A DNA stretch of 64,000 bases from Erysipelothrix urinaevulpis (GTDB lineage: Bacteria; Bacillota_I; Bacilli_A; Erysipelotrichales; Erysipelotrichaceae): assembly GCF_009828835.1 (NCBI RefSeq), contig NZ_WTTB01000003.1, forward strand, positions 1 through 64,000. The letters are read 5' to 3'. Every line of letters begins with the position of its first letter. The stretch's first letter is position 1. Below, in pieces: positions 16,039 to 25,242 of the stretch. The notes under the pieces were generated by a model. The model saw only the letters and a list, made by a program, of their open reading frames with translations, searched no databases and was not told where the DNA came from. The position numbers and the translations under genes are program-made.

Positions 16039-17166
16039 TTAAACTTTCATTATTTTTATACAATTTTCATATTCTGTATAGTCTAGACCAAATGATTCAG
16101 CAACACCTTGATGAGTTACTTGTCCTTGATAACAGTTTAATCCTTTGATTAATCCTTCATTAATTTCCAAAGCTTTTTCTAAACCATAGTTCGCAATTGT
16201 TAAGCCGTAAGGCAATGTTGCGTTTGCTAATGCAACTGTCGATGTTTTAGGCACAGCACCTGGCATGTTGCTGACCGAGTAATGAACGATGCCATCAACG
16301 ATATAAATTGGATCACTGTGTGTTGTTGGATGGCTTGTTTCAAAGCAGCCGCCTTGATCAATTGCAACATCAACCAAAACAGTTCCTTTTTCCATAAGTG
16401 ATAGGTGTTCTTTTCTTACCAGTTTAGGTGTTTTCGCACCTGGTAAAAGCACACTTCCTACAACAACATCTGCCCTTTTTAATTCTTCTTCAATGCTTTT
16501 TTCATCACTATACAATGTTTCAACTTGGCCATTAAAAACATCTTCAATATAAGCTAAACGATCAAGATTTCGATCTAAAACAGCAACAGTTGCGCCAGTT
16601 CCCAAAGCCGTCTTACAAGCGCTCATCCCTACAACTCCGCCTCCAATTACGGTGACATGACCACTCCTTACTCCTGGTACTCCTGATAATAAAATCCCTT
16701 TACCGCCATAAGTTTTCTCTAAGTATTTTGACCCTTCTTGAATCGATAAGCGACCTGCCACTTCTGACATTGGTTTTAATAATGGTAAACGTCCTTCTTG
16801 GTCAACCACAGTCTCATAAGCAATTGCACTGACCTGTTTTTCTAATAATGCATGGGTTAGGGCTTCATTGCTTGCTAAATGAAGGTAAGTAAAAATAATT
16901 TGATTATTCCTCATCAAATCAAATTCACTTTCCAAAGGTTCTTTAACTTTGATGATCATTTCTGCTTTTTGCCAAACTGTTTCAGGTTTATCGATGAGAG
17001 TTGCTCCTGCCTCTTGGTAATCTAGATCAGTGAATCCACTCCCTAAGCCTAAACCTTTTTCAACGAGGACTTGATGACCAACTTTAACATATTCTTTAAC
17101 ATGGGCTGGAATCAAGCCAACTCGATTTTCAAATTCTTTAATTTCTTTTACACTTCCGATAATCAT
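16039..17166 (-). CDS. ald: Alanine dehydrogenase
   Basis: A 375-residue NAD-dependent enzyme interconverting L-alanine and pyruvate plus ammonia. The N-terminal substrate domain has RVGLIPAHV and the YLHLASN region. The Rossmann domain begins at VIGGGVVGMSACKTALGTGA (about residue 170). The later VDVAIDQGGCFETSHPTTHSDP carries the conserved aspartate of the active site. Length and motifs are normal. The gene stands with its own ribosome site (AAGGAG) and is divergent from mgtA. Confidence 0.96.
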   Translation of the reverse strand: MIIGSVKEIKEFENRVGLIPAHVKEYVKVGHQVLVEKGLGLGSGFTDLDYQEAGATLIDKPETVWQKAEMIIKVKEPLESEFDLMRNNQIIFTYLHLASNEALTHALLEKQVSAIAYETVVDQEGRLPLLKPMSEVAGRLSIQEGSKYLEKTYGGKGILLSGVPGVRSGHVTVIGGGVVGMSACKTALGTGATVAVLDRNLDRLAYIEDVFNGQVETLYSDEKSIEEELKRADVVVGSVLLPGAKTPKLVRKEHLSLMEKGTVLVDVAIDQGGCFETSHPTTHSDPIYIVDGIVHYSVSNMPGAVPKTSTVALANATLPYGLTIANYGLEKALEINEGLIKGLNCYQGQVTHQGVAESFGLDYTEYENCIKIMKV

Positions 17167-17290
17167 AATGTTTCTCCTTAATTCCGATGACGATCTCCAC
17201 GTCTTGGTATATTGTTTTCTTTAACTATTTCTTCTATTAAAAAATAATACCACATGTCGGTTTATTTTGAAAATAGAACTATCCTCTTAA

Positions 17291-17327
17291 TTGCTATCAA
17301 AGCACTAATTTGTTATAGTTTTGATAG
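17291..17327 (+). promoter_or_regulatory. mgtA promoter with overlapping inverted repeat
   Basis: TTGCTA (17291-17296), a 17-base spacer and TATAGT (17314-17319) form the promoter. The perfect arms CTATCAAA (17294-17301) and TTTGATAG (17320-17327) begin inside the -35 element and end just past the -10 element. A protein bound there would block polymerase. The regulator is unknown. Confidence 0.65.
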
Positions 17328-17373
17328 ATAGGGATTATATTTTTCAATCCCCACGTGAGAAGGAGATGGTATT

Positions 17374-19956
17374 ATGGACATAAAAAAATTGATTGACCTG
17401 CTCAAACGTCCTCAAAACGAAGTTCTTAAAGAATTGGGCGCTAGTCAGAGTGGTTATTCTGGTGAAAAAGCTGCTCAACTTTTGGAGGATTATGGTCCCA
17501 ATGAAATCCAACAGAAAAAACGAAAAAATCCGTTTGTTGGATTTGTGAACGTCTTAATCAATCCTTTTAACCTTGTATTAATGATTGTGATTGTCGTTAC
17601 ATTTTTTAGCGACATTTTACTCCCAAAGGAAAAAGACTTTGTAACTTTCACAATATTAGTTGTCATTGTCATGATTTCTACACTAATCTCATTTATTCAA
17701 GATGAACGTTCAAGTGCAGCAAGTGAAAAACTATTAAATATGGTTTCGAATACGACCGCCGCTTTACGTGATGGTGAATTTATTGAAATTCCCATCGATG
17801 AATTGGTCTTAGGTGATATCGTTCGTTTATCAGCAGGTGACATTATTCCTGCAGACATGCGTGTGATTTCTGCAAAAGACTTGTTTATCTCTCAAGCGAC
17901 TTTAACAGGAGAATCTCAACCTATCGAAAAATTTGTCAGTTTTAATGATAAAAAAACAGACAGTGAGAGCGATTATTCAAATCTGTGTTTAATGGGGACA
18001 AACGTTGTGAGTGGAAGTGCACGCGCCGTTGTCATTCGAACAGGGAACAATACATACTTAGGCCAAATGAATCGCAGTTTGGAAAATACAAAAAGACCGA
18101 ATAGTTTTGAAAATAGCATCGCAACAATCAGTCGATTATTAATGAGATTAATGTTGATTATGTTACCTATTATTTTCATTATTAATGGTATTTTAAAAGG
18201 AAACTTCCTTGATTCATTCACCTTTGCTTTAACTGTTGCGGTTGGGTTAACCCCAGAAATGCTTCCAGTTGTCTTGTCGAGTGGCTTAGCTCGCGGGGCG
18301 ATTAATATGGCAAAACATGAAACCATCGTAAAATCTCAGAGTTCAATTTCTTCATTTGGTGAGATGGATGTCCTATGTACTGATAAAACTGGAACAATTA
18401 CGCAAGATAACATCATTTTGGAACGTTATATGGATGTAACGGGTGAAGATGACATGCGCGTTTTACGACATGCCTATCTGAACTCCTATTTCCAAAGTGG
18501 ATTAAAAAATCTGATTGACTTAGCAATTATTGAGCGTGCCAAATCTTATAATATGGATGACTTGGTTAATTACTATCGTATTGTTGATGAAGTTCCATTT
18601 GATTTTGCTCGTCGCCGTATGTCTGTTATCCTCGAAGATGGAAATGGCAAAAGACAGTTAATTTCCAAGGGTGCCGTTGAAGAAATTTTAAAAATTTGTA
18701 GTTATATTGATCGTGGCGGAATCGTCACTAAATTAGATGATCAAACCCGTCAAGAAGCCTTTGAAGTTTATGAACAACATAATCATGATGGTTTGAGAAT
18801 GATTGCTGTCGCTCAAAAAAACGACATTCCTAATGAACATGAATTTGGCATTAAAGATGAATCAGATATGGTTCTCATCGGTTTTGTTGGTTTCTTAGAT
18901 CCACCAAAAGAAAGTGCAAAACCAACCATTGAAAGTCTAAACCAACACGGTGTTGATGTTGTTGTTATTACGGGAGATAGTTTAGGTGTTGCTAAAAAAG
19001 TCTGTGCGAAGGTTGGAATCGATACTGAGGTAACCTATCTCGGTAAAGATATTGATGCAATGGACGATACTCAACTGCGTGAGGTAGTAGGTAGTTGTCA
19101 TTTATTTGCAAAAATATCACCTGTTCAAAAACAAAGAATTGTTAAGGCATTGCAAGAAAATAATCATACTGTTGGTTTCTTGGGAGATGGAATTAATGAT
19201 GCGCTTGCTTTAAAGCAAGCTGATGTTGGTATCTCAGTCGATACTGCCGTTGATATTGCTAAAGAAAGTGCTGATATCATTCTCTTGAAGAAAGATCTCA
19301 CTGTCCTTGAAAAAGGTATCCTTGAAGGACGTAAAACAATTGTTAACATGATTAAATACCTTGAAATGGCAGTCAGTGGGAACTTTGGTAATATGATTTC
19401 AGTCATCGTTGCAAGTTTATTCTTGCCTTTCTTACCTTTACTTCCTGTTCATATTTTAGTACAAAACTTGCTCAGTGATTTGGCTCAAACAGGAATTCCG
19501 TTTGACAATTGCGATGACGAAGACCTTGATAAGCCTCGCAAATTAGAGTCGGGTCGCTTGGTTAAATTTATGGCAGTCTTTGGTCCATTAAGTTCTGTTT
19601 TCGACATTATGTCATTTATTGTACTGTACTATGTCTTAGGAATTAACACACCAGCACAAGCTACCGCATTCCAAGCTTTCTGGTTTACCTTTGGGATTTT
19701 ATCTCAAGCTCTTATTATCTTTATCATTCGAGCAAAAAAACCATTTTCTTTCAAAAACAAACCTTCGACTGTCTTAGTCGCGGTATCAATTTTATCTGTT
19801 GCAATCACAGTGGCCTTAGTAACCACACCGCTTGCTTACTCAATTGAGCTAGCTCCACTTGCTCCAGGACATCTTTCTTGGGTCCTTGGAATTGTTGGAT
19901 TATATTTGATAACAACTGCTATCGTCAAGAAGTTTGTTTGGACTCCATTAGATTAA
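17374..19956 (+). CDS. mgtA: Magnesium-importing P-type ATPase
   Basis: An 860-residue P-type ATPase of the MgtA/MgtB branch, driving Mg2+ uptake across the cytoplasmic membrane. The actuator-domain motif TGES is near residue 176. The phosphorylated aspartate is Asp337 in DKTGT, and GDGINDA is near 604. The branch-specific membrane motif GLTPEMLPVVLSSGLARGA lies just before the phosphorylation domain, and about ten membrane helices are present. AGAAGGAG precedes the start. The promoter overlaps an operator-like repeat, which suggests control by metal or stress. Monocistronic, with a strong terminator. Confidence 0.96.
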   Translation: MDIKKLIDLLKRPQNEVLKELGASQSGYSGEKAAQLLEDYGPNEIQQKKRKNPFVGFVNVLINPFNLVLMIVIVVTFFSDILLPKEKDFVTFTILVVIVMISTLISFIQDERSSAASEKLLNMVSNTTAALRDGEFIEIPIDELVLGDIVRLSAGDIIPADMRVISAKDLFISQATLTGESQPIEKFVSFNDKKTDSESDYSNLCLMGTNVVSGSARAVVIRTGNNTYLGQMNRSLENTKRPNSFENSIATISRLLMRLMLIMLPIIFIINGILKGNFLDSFTFALTVAVGLTPEMLPVVLSSGLARGAINMAKHETIVKSQSSISSFGEMDVLCTDKTGTITQDNIILERYMDVTGEDDMRVLRHAYLNSYFQSGLKNLIDLAIIERAKSYNMDDLVNYYRIVDEVPFDFARRRMSVILEDGNGKRQLISKGAVEEILKICSYIDRGGIVTKLDDQTRQEAFEVYEQHNHDGLRMIAVAQKNDIPNEHEFGIKDESDMVLIGFVGFLDPPKESAKPTIESLNQHGVDVVVITGDSLGVAKKVCAKVGIDTEVTYLGKDIDAMDDTQLREVVGSCHLFAKISPVQKQRIVKALQENNHTVGFLGDGINDALALKQADVGISVDTAVDIAKESADIILLKKDLTVLEKGILEGRKTIVNMIKYLEMAVSGNFGNMISVIVASLFLPFLPLLPVHILVQNLLSDLAQTGIPFDNCDDEDLDKPRKLESGRLVKFMAVFGPLSSVFDIMSFIVLYYVLGINTPAQATAFQAFWFTFGILSQALIIFIIRAKKPFSFKNKPSTVLVAVSILSVAITVALVTTPLAYSIELAPLAPGHLSWVLGIVGLYLITTAIVKKFVWTPLD

Positions 19957-19973
19957 ATAATAATCATTCATTA

Positions 19974-20043
19974 AAAAGAACTGCTTAAATAAAAACCATG
20001 ACAATTTCATGGAATCCGTTTTATTTACTGCAGTTCTTTTTTT
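19974..20043 (+). terminator. Terminator after mgtA
   Basis: AAAAGAACTGC and GCAGTTCTTTT form the base of a long stem containing an inner hairpin (CCATGA / TCATGG), followed by seven or more T residues. Confidence 0.85.
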
Positions 20044-20076
20044 CATTCAATTAAAAACAATATTACGTATGGAGTC

Positions 20077-20119
20077 CAAAAAGGTATGACGCCTTATCAT
20101 GGAAGGAAGTCATACCTTT
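20077..20119 (-). terminator. Terminator after valS
   Basis: On the minus strand AAAGGTATGAC and GTCATACCTTT form an 11-bp stem with an 18-base loop, followed by TTT. It lies just downstream of the valS stop codon. Confidence 0.75.
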
Positions 20120-20151
20120 ATCACTTAAACTATAAAATGTTTATTTAGTTA

Positions 20152-22743
20152 CTATTTTAATCCTTCAAGTTCTTCTTCAACAAGGTTTAATTGTCGTTTG
20201 TACTCTTCAAGCTTGTTTTTTTCTTCGTCAACTTTTGCTGCGGGGGCTTTGTCGACAAAGTTTTTATTTGCTAACATACCGGTTGCTCTTTTAATTTCTT
20301 TTTCTAAATGGTTCTTTTCTTTCGTTAATTTTTCAATCAACATGTCAACATCAATCAATTCTGACTTATTGAAAAGTAACGCTGCTCCTTTTATTGGATG
20401 ACGTAGGGTATCGTCTTCTAAATCTGTAAAGTCGACACGTGCCATACCTTCCATCATTTCTTTGATTGAGCTTGTAAATTCAATCGTATTATTTTTCTCA
20501 TCTAACATTTGTACACTCAAACGTGTTGATGGTTTCAGTTCGTAATCAACTTTTAATTCCCGAACTGCTGAGATGGCATTAATCAACAATTCTACTTGGT
20601 TCAGGTCTTGTGTCTCGACTGCAAATTCTTTTGGCCATTCTTCGATATTTATGCTTTCTTTTGCGTTCGGCAAAGCAAGATAAATTTCTTCTGTGACAAA
20701 TGGCATAAATGGATGTAACATGATGACAATATTCTTTAATATAAATTGTAATGTTGCTTTACTTCCATACTTGATGCTTTCATCATTGCCTTGAAGACCA
20801 GTTTTACTTAATTCAATGTACCAGTTTGCAAAATCGTCCCAAATAAAGCGGGTTAATGTATTTCCAACAAGTGCAAATTCGTAACGATCCATATTTTTAC
20901 TAATTTCTTTGAGTGTTTCATTATATTTATTAATAATGTATCGATCAACTTGTGATAGTTGTGCTTGTGTTATATCAAAATTTTCACCCTCTAAATTCAT
21001 AAGAACATAGCGTGATGCATTCCAAACTTTGTTTATAAAGTTCCATGAAGATTCTACTTTTGCAGGAATATATCGCATATCTTGACCTGGGCTTGAATTG
21101 GTTGTTAAAAAGAATCGAAGGGCATCAACGCCATGTTCTTCAATAACATCCATTGGATCAACACCATTCCCCAGTGATTTACTCATTTTTAACCCGTTCT
21201 CATCACGTATTAAACCATGCATGAGTACATCTTTGAACGGTATGCTATTTGTTGCATAGCGAGCTTGAAAAGCCATCCTAGCAACCCAAAAGAAAATAAT
21301 ATCATAGCCAGTAACTAGAACATCCGTTGGATAATAACGAGCAAGTTCCTCACTATCCTCTGGCCATTTTAAGGTTGAAAACGGCCATAATGCACTTGAG
21401 AACCAAGTATCAAGCACATCTTCATCTTGATTCCAGTTTTCAATGTCTTCTGGTGGCGTTAGACCCACATAGATTTCGTTAGTCTCTTTGTGGAACCAGG
21501 CAGGAATACGATGTCCCCACCACAATTGACGTGAAATACACCAATCCTCAATATTCTCCAACCATTGATGAAATGTATGATTGAAACGATCAGGATAAAA
21601 TTCAATTTTTTCTTCTGATTGATGGTCTAACACAGCTTCTGCTAATGGCTTCATCTTTACAAACCATTGTTTTGATAAATATGGCTCAACAATAACATCT
21701 GTTCTTTCTGAATGCCCAACTTGATGAATTCGTTGTTCTACTGAAATTAATTTGCCATCTTGTTTTATCTTATCGACCAATGCTTTACGACAAGCAAATC
21801 GTTCTAAACCTTCAAATTCACCGGCAAGGTCATTCATAGTACCATCTGGATTCATACAATTCGGCATTTCTAGTCCATATTTTTCACCAATCGTAAAGTC
21901 ATTGGGATCATGAGCGGGTGTACATTTCATGACACCAGTCCCAAATTCAATATCAATGTAATCATCTTCAATAATTGGAATTAACTGACCATTTGCAGGA
22001 TTAAGTGCTTTTTTACCAACAAGATGAGTGTAACGTTGATCATCAGGATGAACAACTAAGCAAACATCCGCAAACATTGTTTCTGGACGTGTTGTTGCAA
22101 CAGCCAGCTTCTCTTGTGTATCTTCGACTGTGTACTCGAATGTATAAAAATTCCCCTCAATCTCTTTGTGAATGACCTCTATATTTGAAAGAGCAGTTTG
22201 TGCTTCAACATCCCAGTTAATAATTCTATCCCCTTGGAAAATTAAACCATCGTTATAAAGATCCACAAAAACTTTATTAACAGCATCATTTAGACCTTGA
22301 TCCAAGGTAAAACGTTCACGAGAATAATCAAGAGATAAACCTAATTTACCCCATTGTTGACGGATATGTTTGGCATATTCAGTCTTCCATTCCCATGACT
22401 TTTCTAAGAATTTTTCACGTCCTAGATCATAACGGGACATCCCTTCTTCTCTCATTTTTTTCTCTACTCTTGCCTGTGTTGCAATCCCTGCATGATCCAT
22501 TCCCGGAAGATAGAGAACATCCTTCCCTAAGAGTCTTTGATAACGCGCAATAATATCTTGTAATGTATTATCCCATGCATGCCCTAAATGTAATTTACCC
22601 GTTACGTTTGGCGGTGGAATAACAATAGAATAAGGCTCTTTACTTTTGTCTCCCGCGGTAAAATACCCTTTTTCTAACCACTTCCCATATTTATCAGCTT
22701 CAACTTTTAAATGATCATATTTTTTATCTAATTCGTTTCCCAT
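20152..22743 (-). CDS. valS: Valyl-tRNA synthetase
   Basis: An 863-residue class I synthetase charging tRNA-Val. Signatures are HLGH (52-55) preceded by PPPNVTGKL, KMSKSLGN near 525, and the editing domain with TTRPETMFADVCLVVHP. The last 60 residues form the valine-specific C-terminal coiled coil (LIEKLTKEKNHLEKEIKRA). The start codon overlaps the preceding GNAT gene by 20 bases, so both are made from one T-box-controlled transcript. Confidence 0.98.
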   Translation of the reverse strand: MGNELDKKYDHLKVEADKYGKWLEKGYFTAGDKSKEPYSIVIPPPNVTGKLHLGHAWDNTLQDIIARYQRLLGKDVLYLPGMDHAGIATQARVEKKMREEGMSRYDLGREKFLEKSWEWKTEYAKHIRQQWGKLGLSLDYSRERFTLDQGLNDAVNKVFVDLYNDGLIFQGDRIINWDVEAQTALSNIEVIHKEIEGNFYTFEYTVEDTQEKLAVATTRPETMFADVCLVVHPDDQRYTHLVGKKALNPANGQLIPIIEDDYIDIEFGTGVMKCTPAHDPNDFTIGEKYGLEMPNCMNPDGTMNDLAGEFEGLERFACRKALVDKIKQDGKLISVEQRIHQVGHSERTDVIVEPYLSKQWFVKMKPLAEAVLDHQSEEKIEFYPDRFNHTFHQWLENIEDWCISRQLWWGHRIPAWFHKETNEIYVGLTPPEDIENWNQDEDVLDTWFSSALWPFSTLKWPEDSEELARYYPTDVLVTGYDIIFFWVARMAFQARYATNSIPFKDVLMHGLIRDENGLKMSKSLGNGVDPMDVIEEHGVDALRFFLTTNSSPGQDMRYIPAKVESSWNFINKVWNASRYVLMNLEGENFDITQAQLSQVDRYIINKYNETLKEISKNMDRYEFALVGNTLTRFIWDDFANWYIELSKTGLQGNDESIKYGSKATLQFILKNIVIMLHPFMPFVTEEIYLALPNAKESINIEEWPKEFAVETQDLNQVELLINAISAVRELKVDYELKPSTRLSVQMLDEKNNTIEFTSSIKEMMEGMARVDFTDLEDDTLRHPIKGAALLFNKSELIDVDMLIEKLTKEKNHLEKEIKRATGMLANKNFVDKAPAAKVDEEKNKLEEYKRQLNLVEEELEGLK

Positions 22744-23287
22744 GATATTCCTCCTTCAATAATCTATAATATTTCATATCCACAACTTCGGCATTTTCAA
22801 TGAAAACTGCCTGATGCATTCCTTCATATATAAATCCTATTTTTTCAATGACACGTTGAGATCTAGCATTATTGCTTTTATGACGAATAGACATTCGACG
22901 AACGCCATACTCTTCAAAAGCAAATCGCAAGACTCCTTGTACCGCCTCTGTCATTAGACCTTGGTGCCAATAATCTTTGTGTAAGACATACCCCATTTCA
23001 AAACAATCATTACCCATTACCGGCCAAAAATCACAGGTCCCTATCATCTTTTTAGTCTTTTTATCAACAAGTGCAAAGGCTTCGGGCCAATTCTTTTGAG
23101 GTCGAGAAAGAAAAACTGTCTCAATAATGTGCTTCGTTTCATCTAACGAGGTATGGGGTTGAAATGAAGTAAACGATGCAACATCGATGTTTGAAGCATA
23201 ATCATACATTGCTTCAGCATCTTCTTTCTTTAGTCCTCTTAGAATCAAGCGTTCAGTTTCTAAAAGAGGAACACTATATTTTGACAA
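22724..23287 (-). CDS. GNAT acetyltransferase, RimJ/RimL type
   Basis: A 187-residue N-acetyltransferase of the RimJ/L group: LLETERLILRGLKKEDAEAMYDYA at the N-terminus, then EMGYVLHKDYWHQGLMTEAVQGVL for the acetyl-CoA-binding region and SNNARSQRVIEKIGFIYEG near the C-terminus. Substrate unknown. It lies between the valine T-box leader and valS and overlaps valS by 20 bases, so it is predicted to be induced with valS when valine is short. Confidence 0.9.
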   Translation of the reverse strand: MSKYSVPLLETERLILRGLKKEDAEAMYDYASNIDVASFTSFQPHTSLDETKHIIETVFLSRPQKNWPEAFALVDKKTKKMIGTCDFWPVMGNDCFEMGYVLHKDYWHQGLMTEAVQGVLRFAFEEYGVRRMSIRHKSNNARSQRVIEKIGFIYEGMHQAVFIENAEVVDMKYYRLLKEEYHGKRIR

Positions 23288-23297
23288 ATCTCATCAC

Positions 23298-23545
23298 CCT
23301 TTCACACAAAAAAAACATCACCCAAAGGACGATGTTATCGTGGTACCACCTTAATTTACTTTATCAATTAATAAAGCCTCCATAATCTGTTAACGCCAGC
23401 CACGAGAAATCTTACTATGAGTTCTGATTTCTTTCTCCCAAGCGACTTTCAAATTATAAACTGTGTATGTTTCACCAAGCCATACATCTCTATTTTCAGT
23501 TTTGTAATTTTACTTTTCTTGTTCTTCGAACTTACCGTTATTTTA
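23298..23545 (-). promoter_or_regulatory. T-box riboswitch of the GNAT-valS operon
   Basis: The T-box sequence TTAAGGTGGTACCACG lies at 23355-23340 on the minus strand. It is followed by a terminator hairpin (AACATCGTCC / GGGTGATGTT) with a long T-run at 23317-23306. In the upstream stem the specifier position reads GTC in GAAAGTCGCTTGGGAG, a valine codon. The leader fills most of this 325-base stretch. It should read through when tRNA-Val is uncharged. Confidence 0.93.
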
Positions 23546-23612
23546 TCATTCTTTGATTATTAGCACAAGCCCAAGAATCAAAGCATCAAAATCATCGAAT
23601 ATTAAAAGAGAT

Positions 23613-24641
23613 TTACAATTGAATATTCATATATTTTTGATAAATCGGCTTGCATCCTTCTTTACGTTCACACATACTTGGTGCTAATTGAAATGGACCC
23701 GTACTCGTATTTCCTTCAATAATCTCTGCATTGCCTTCCGGAGTAACTGCAACATCCCACCCAATATAACGAACCTGTTGAACTTTTAGACACGCTTCTT
23801 TAATCTGTTGTTCAATGACAGGATAATTGGGGACTTGAAATCCAATTAATGGTCGACCGTTTAATGGGTTAATGGTATGTTGGTTACCACACTGATCGAG
23901 AAATGGATATTTAACAACGCCATTCTCATCTAATATTGTATACATACCACCTTGCCCAATATTATCAAGATGTTTTCCTAGCCCTGATTTTAAAACCCTA
24001 ACCAAAACACGCGGAATTTTTTGATCATCAAGAAATGTAATAATACGCAAGGTATTAACACTTTTATCAGAGAGTTCATCCATTTTAGGATGTTGTTTAA
24101 AGAATTCCTCAATTAAGACTTGATCTGAATCTTTTAATTCATGATATAGTTTACACAAATCTAAATTTGGTGTAGTCGTTAAATCTATTTTATCAATCCC
24201 ACGTCCAACATAATCACTCGTCTTTTTAGCCATAACTTTTTTATGATCACGAACAAATTTACAAAAATCATCCGCAGACACTTTTCTTAAATCGATATGA
24301 TCTCTTGATACGTATTCAACAAACCTATCAACAAATATTGACTTATCATCAAAGATACCACTATACTTCGCATCATTATAGGCTTTTTCAACCTTGTGTG
24401 ATTGTCCAAGCGTCAGATAAGTTTTCCGTTGTTTGCCATTTATTGAATAAAATTCAAATTCATTGTAATCAACATATCCTGCGGTGTATCGCCATGATGA
24501 CCATACCATATCGAAAAACAAAAAGATGCGAAATTTGCCACTTTTAGCGTGAGCAACATCAATCGCATCAAAAAAACCTTTATGGTCCATATTTTTTAAA
24601 CGTTTAAAATAGTACTTTAAATTCCACATTATCTTTTTCAC
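23613..24641 (-). CDS. ATP-grasp protein, sugar-transfer-associated type (paralogue 1)
   Basis: A 342-residue protein of the ATP-grasp family often found in polysaccharide clusters (sugar-transfer-associated ATP-grasp). Visible features are SVNTLRIITFLDD, the GLGKHLDNIGQGGMYTILDENG stretch, and the metal/ATP-binding YIGWDVAVTPEGNAEIIEGN near residue 300. The enzyme joins an acid to a nucleophile using ATP; the substrates are unknown. A close paralogue lies at 29666-30655. The start is a GTG at 24641 after GAGGGG. It is followed closely in the minus direction only by the T-box region. Confidence 0.78.
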   Translation of the reverse strand: MKKIMWNLKYYFKRLKNMDHKGFFDAIDVAHAKSGKFRIFLFFDMVWSSWRYTAGYVDYNEFEFYSINGKQRKTYLTLGQSHKVEKAYNDAKYSGIFDDKSIFVDRFVEYVSRDHIDLRKVSADDFCKFVRDHKKVMAKKTSDYVGRGIDKIDLTTTPNLDLCKLYHELKDSDQVLIEEFFKQHPKMDELSDKSVNTLRIITFLDDQKIPRVLVRVLKSGLGKHLDNIGQGGMYTILDENGVVKYPFLDQCGNQHTINPLNGRPLIGFQVPNYPVIEQQIKEACLKVQQVRYIGWDVAVTPEGNAEIIEGNTSTGPFQLAPSMCERKEGCKPIYQKYMNIQL

Positions 24642-24660
24642 AAGGATCCCCTCTTATTTT

Positions 24661-25242
24661 CTAGTCAATGTGTAGATTCAATTTTAATGATTCTTCTATT
24701 TTCTCGATGCTTTGTGCATCGGCATGGGAAAAAGGTAAAACTTCCCAATCATGTAAATCTTCTAACCTACGTTTATAGTTTAACACTTTTGAACGAGAAA
24801 GTTTATCTGTTTTGCTAAGAATTACTAAAAAAGGGATATTATTCATTTCAGCAATCTGAATCATCATCTCGTCATCGTCACTCAAACCACGTCTTACATC
24901 TACTAAAACAAACATAAAATCAATCTGTCGACCACCAAAATAACCATCCATTAAAACACCAAAATCTTCTTGTTCTTTCTTTGATCTTTTAGCAAAACCA
25001 TAACCAGGGACATCAACGAAGACTAAATCTTCGTTGATATGATAGAAATTAGCAAGTCTTGTTTTCCCTGGTCTTTGCCCGACATAGGCTAATTTTTTTC
25101 GTTTCGCTAAAGCATTGATAATACTCGACTTACCAACATTTGATTTCCCAACAAAAACAACTTCTTGTCCTGATACTTCTGGAAATTGGGAAGGATGTGC
25201 TGCTGATATTATTAAATGAGCATCCTGTGTTCTTAAGGACAT
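24661..25242 (-). CDS. engB: Ribosome biogenesis GTPase EngB/YsxC
   Basis: A 193-residue GTPase needed for assembly of the large ribosomal subunit. The G motifs are in order: GKSNVGKSS (G1, about 32-40), the G2 region RPGKTRLANFY, DVPGYG (G3) and SKTDK (G4, near 147). Length is typical. Its start overlaps the lon stop codon by one base, the common lon-engB arrangement in Firmicutes. An ATP-grasp gene follows after 19 bases. Confidence 0.96.
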   Translation of the reverse strand: MSLRTQDAHLIISAAHPSQFPEVSGQEVVFVGKSNVGKSSIINALAKRKKLAYVGQRPGKTRLANFYHINEDLVFVDVPGYGFAKRSKKEQEDFGVLMDGYFGGRQIDFMFVLVDVRRGLSDDDEMMIQIAEMNNIPFLVILSKTDKLSRSKVLNYKRRLEDLHDWEVLPFSHADAQSIEKIEESLKLNLHID

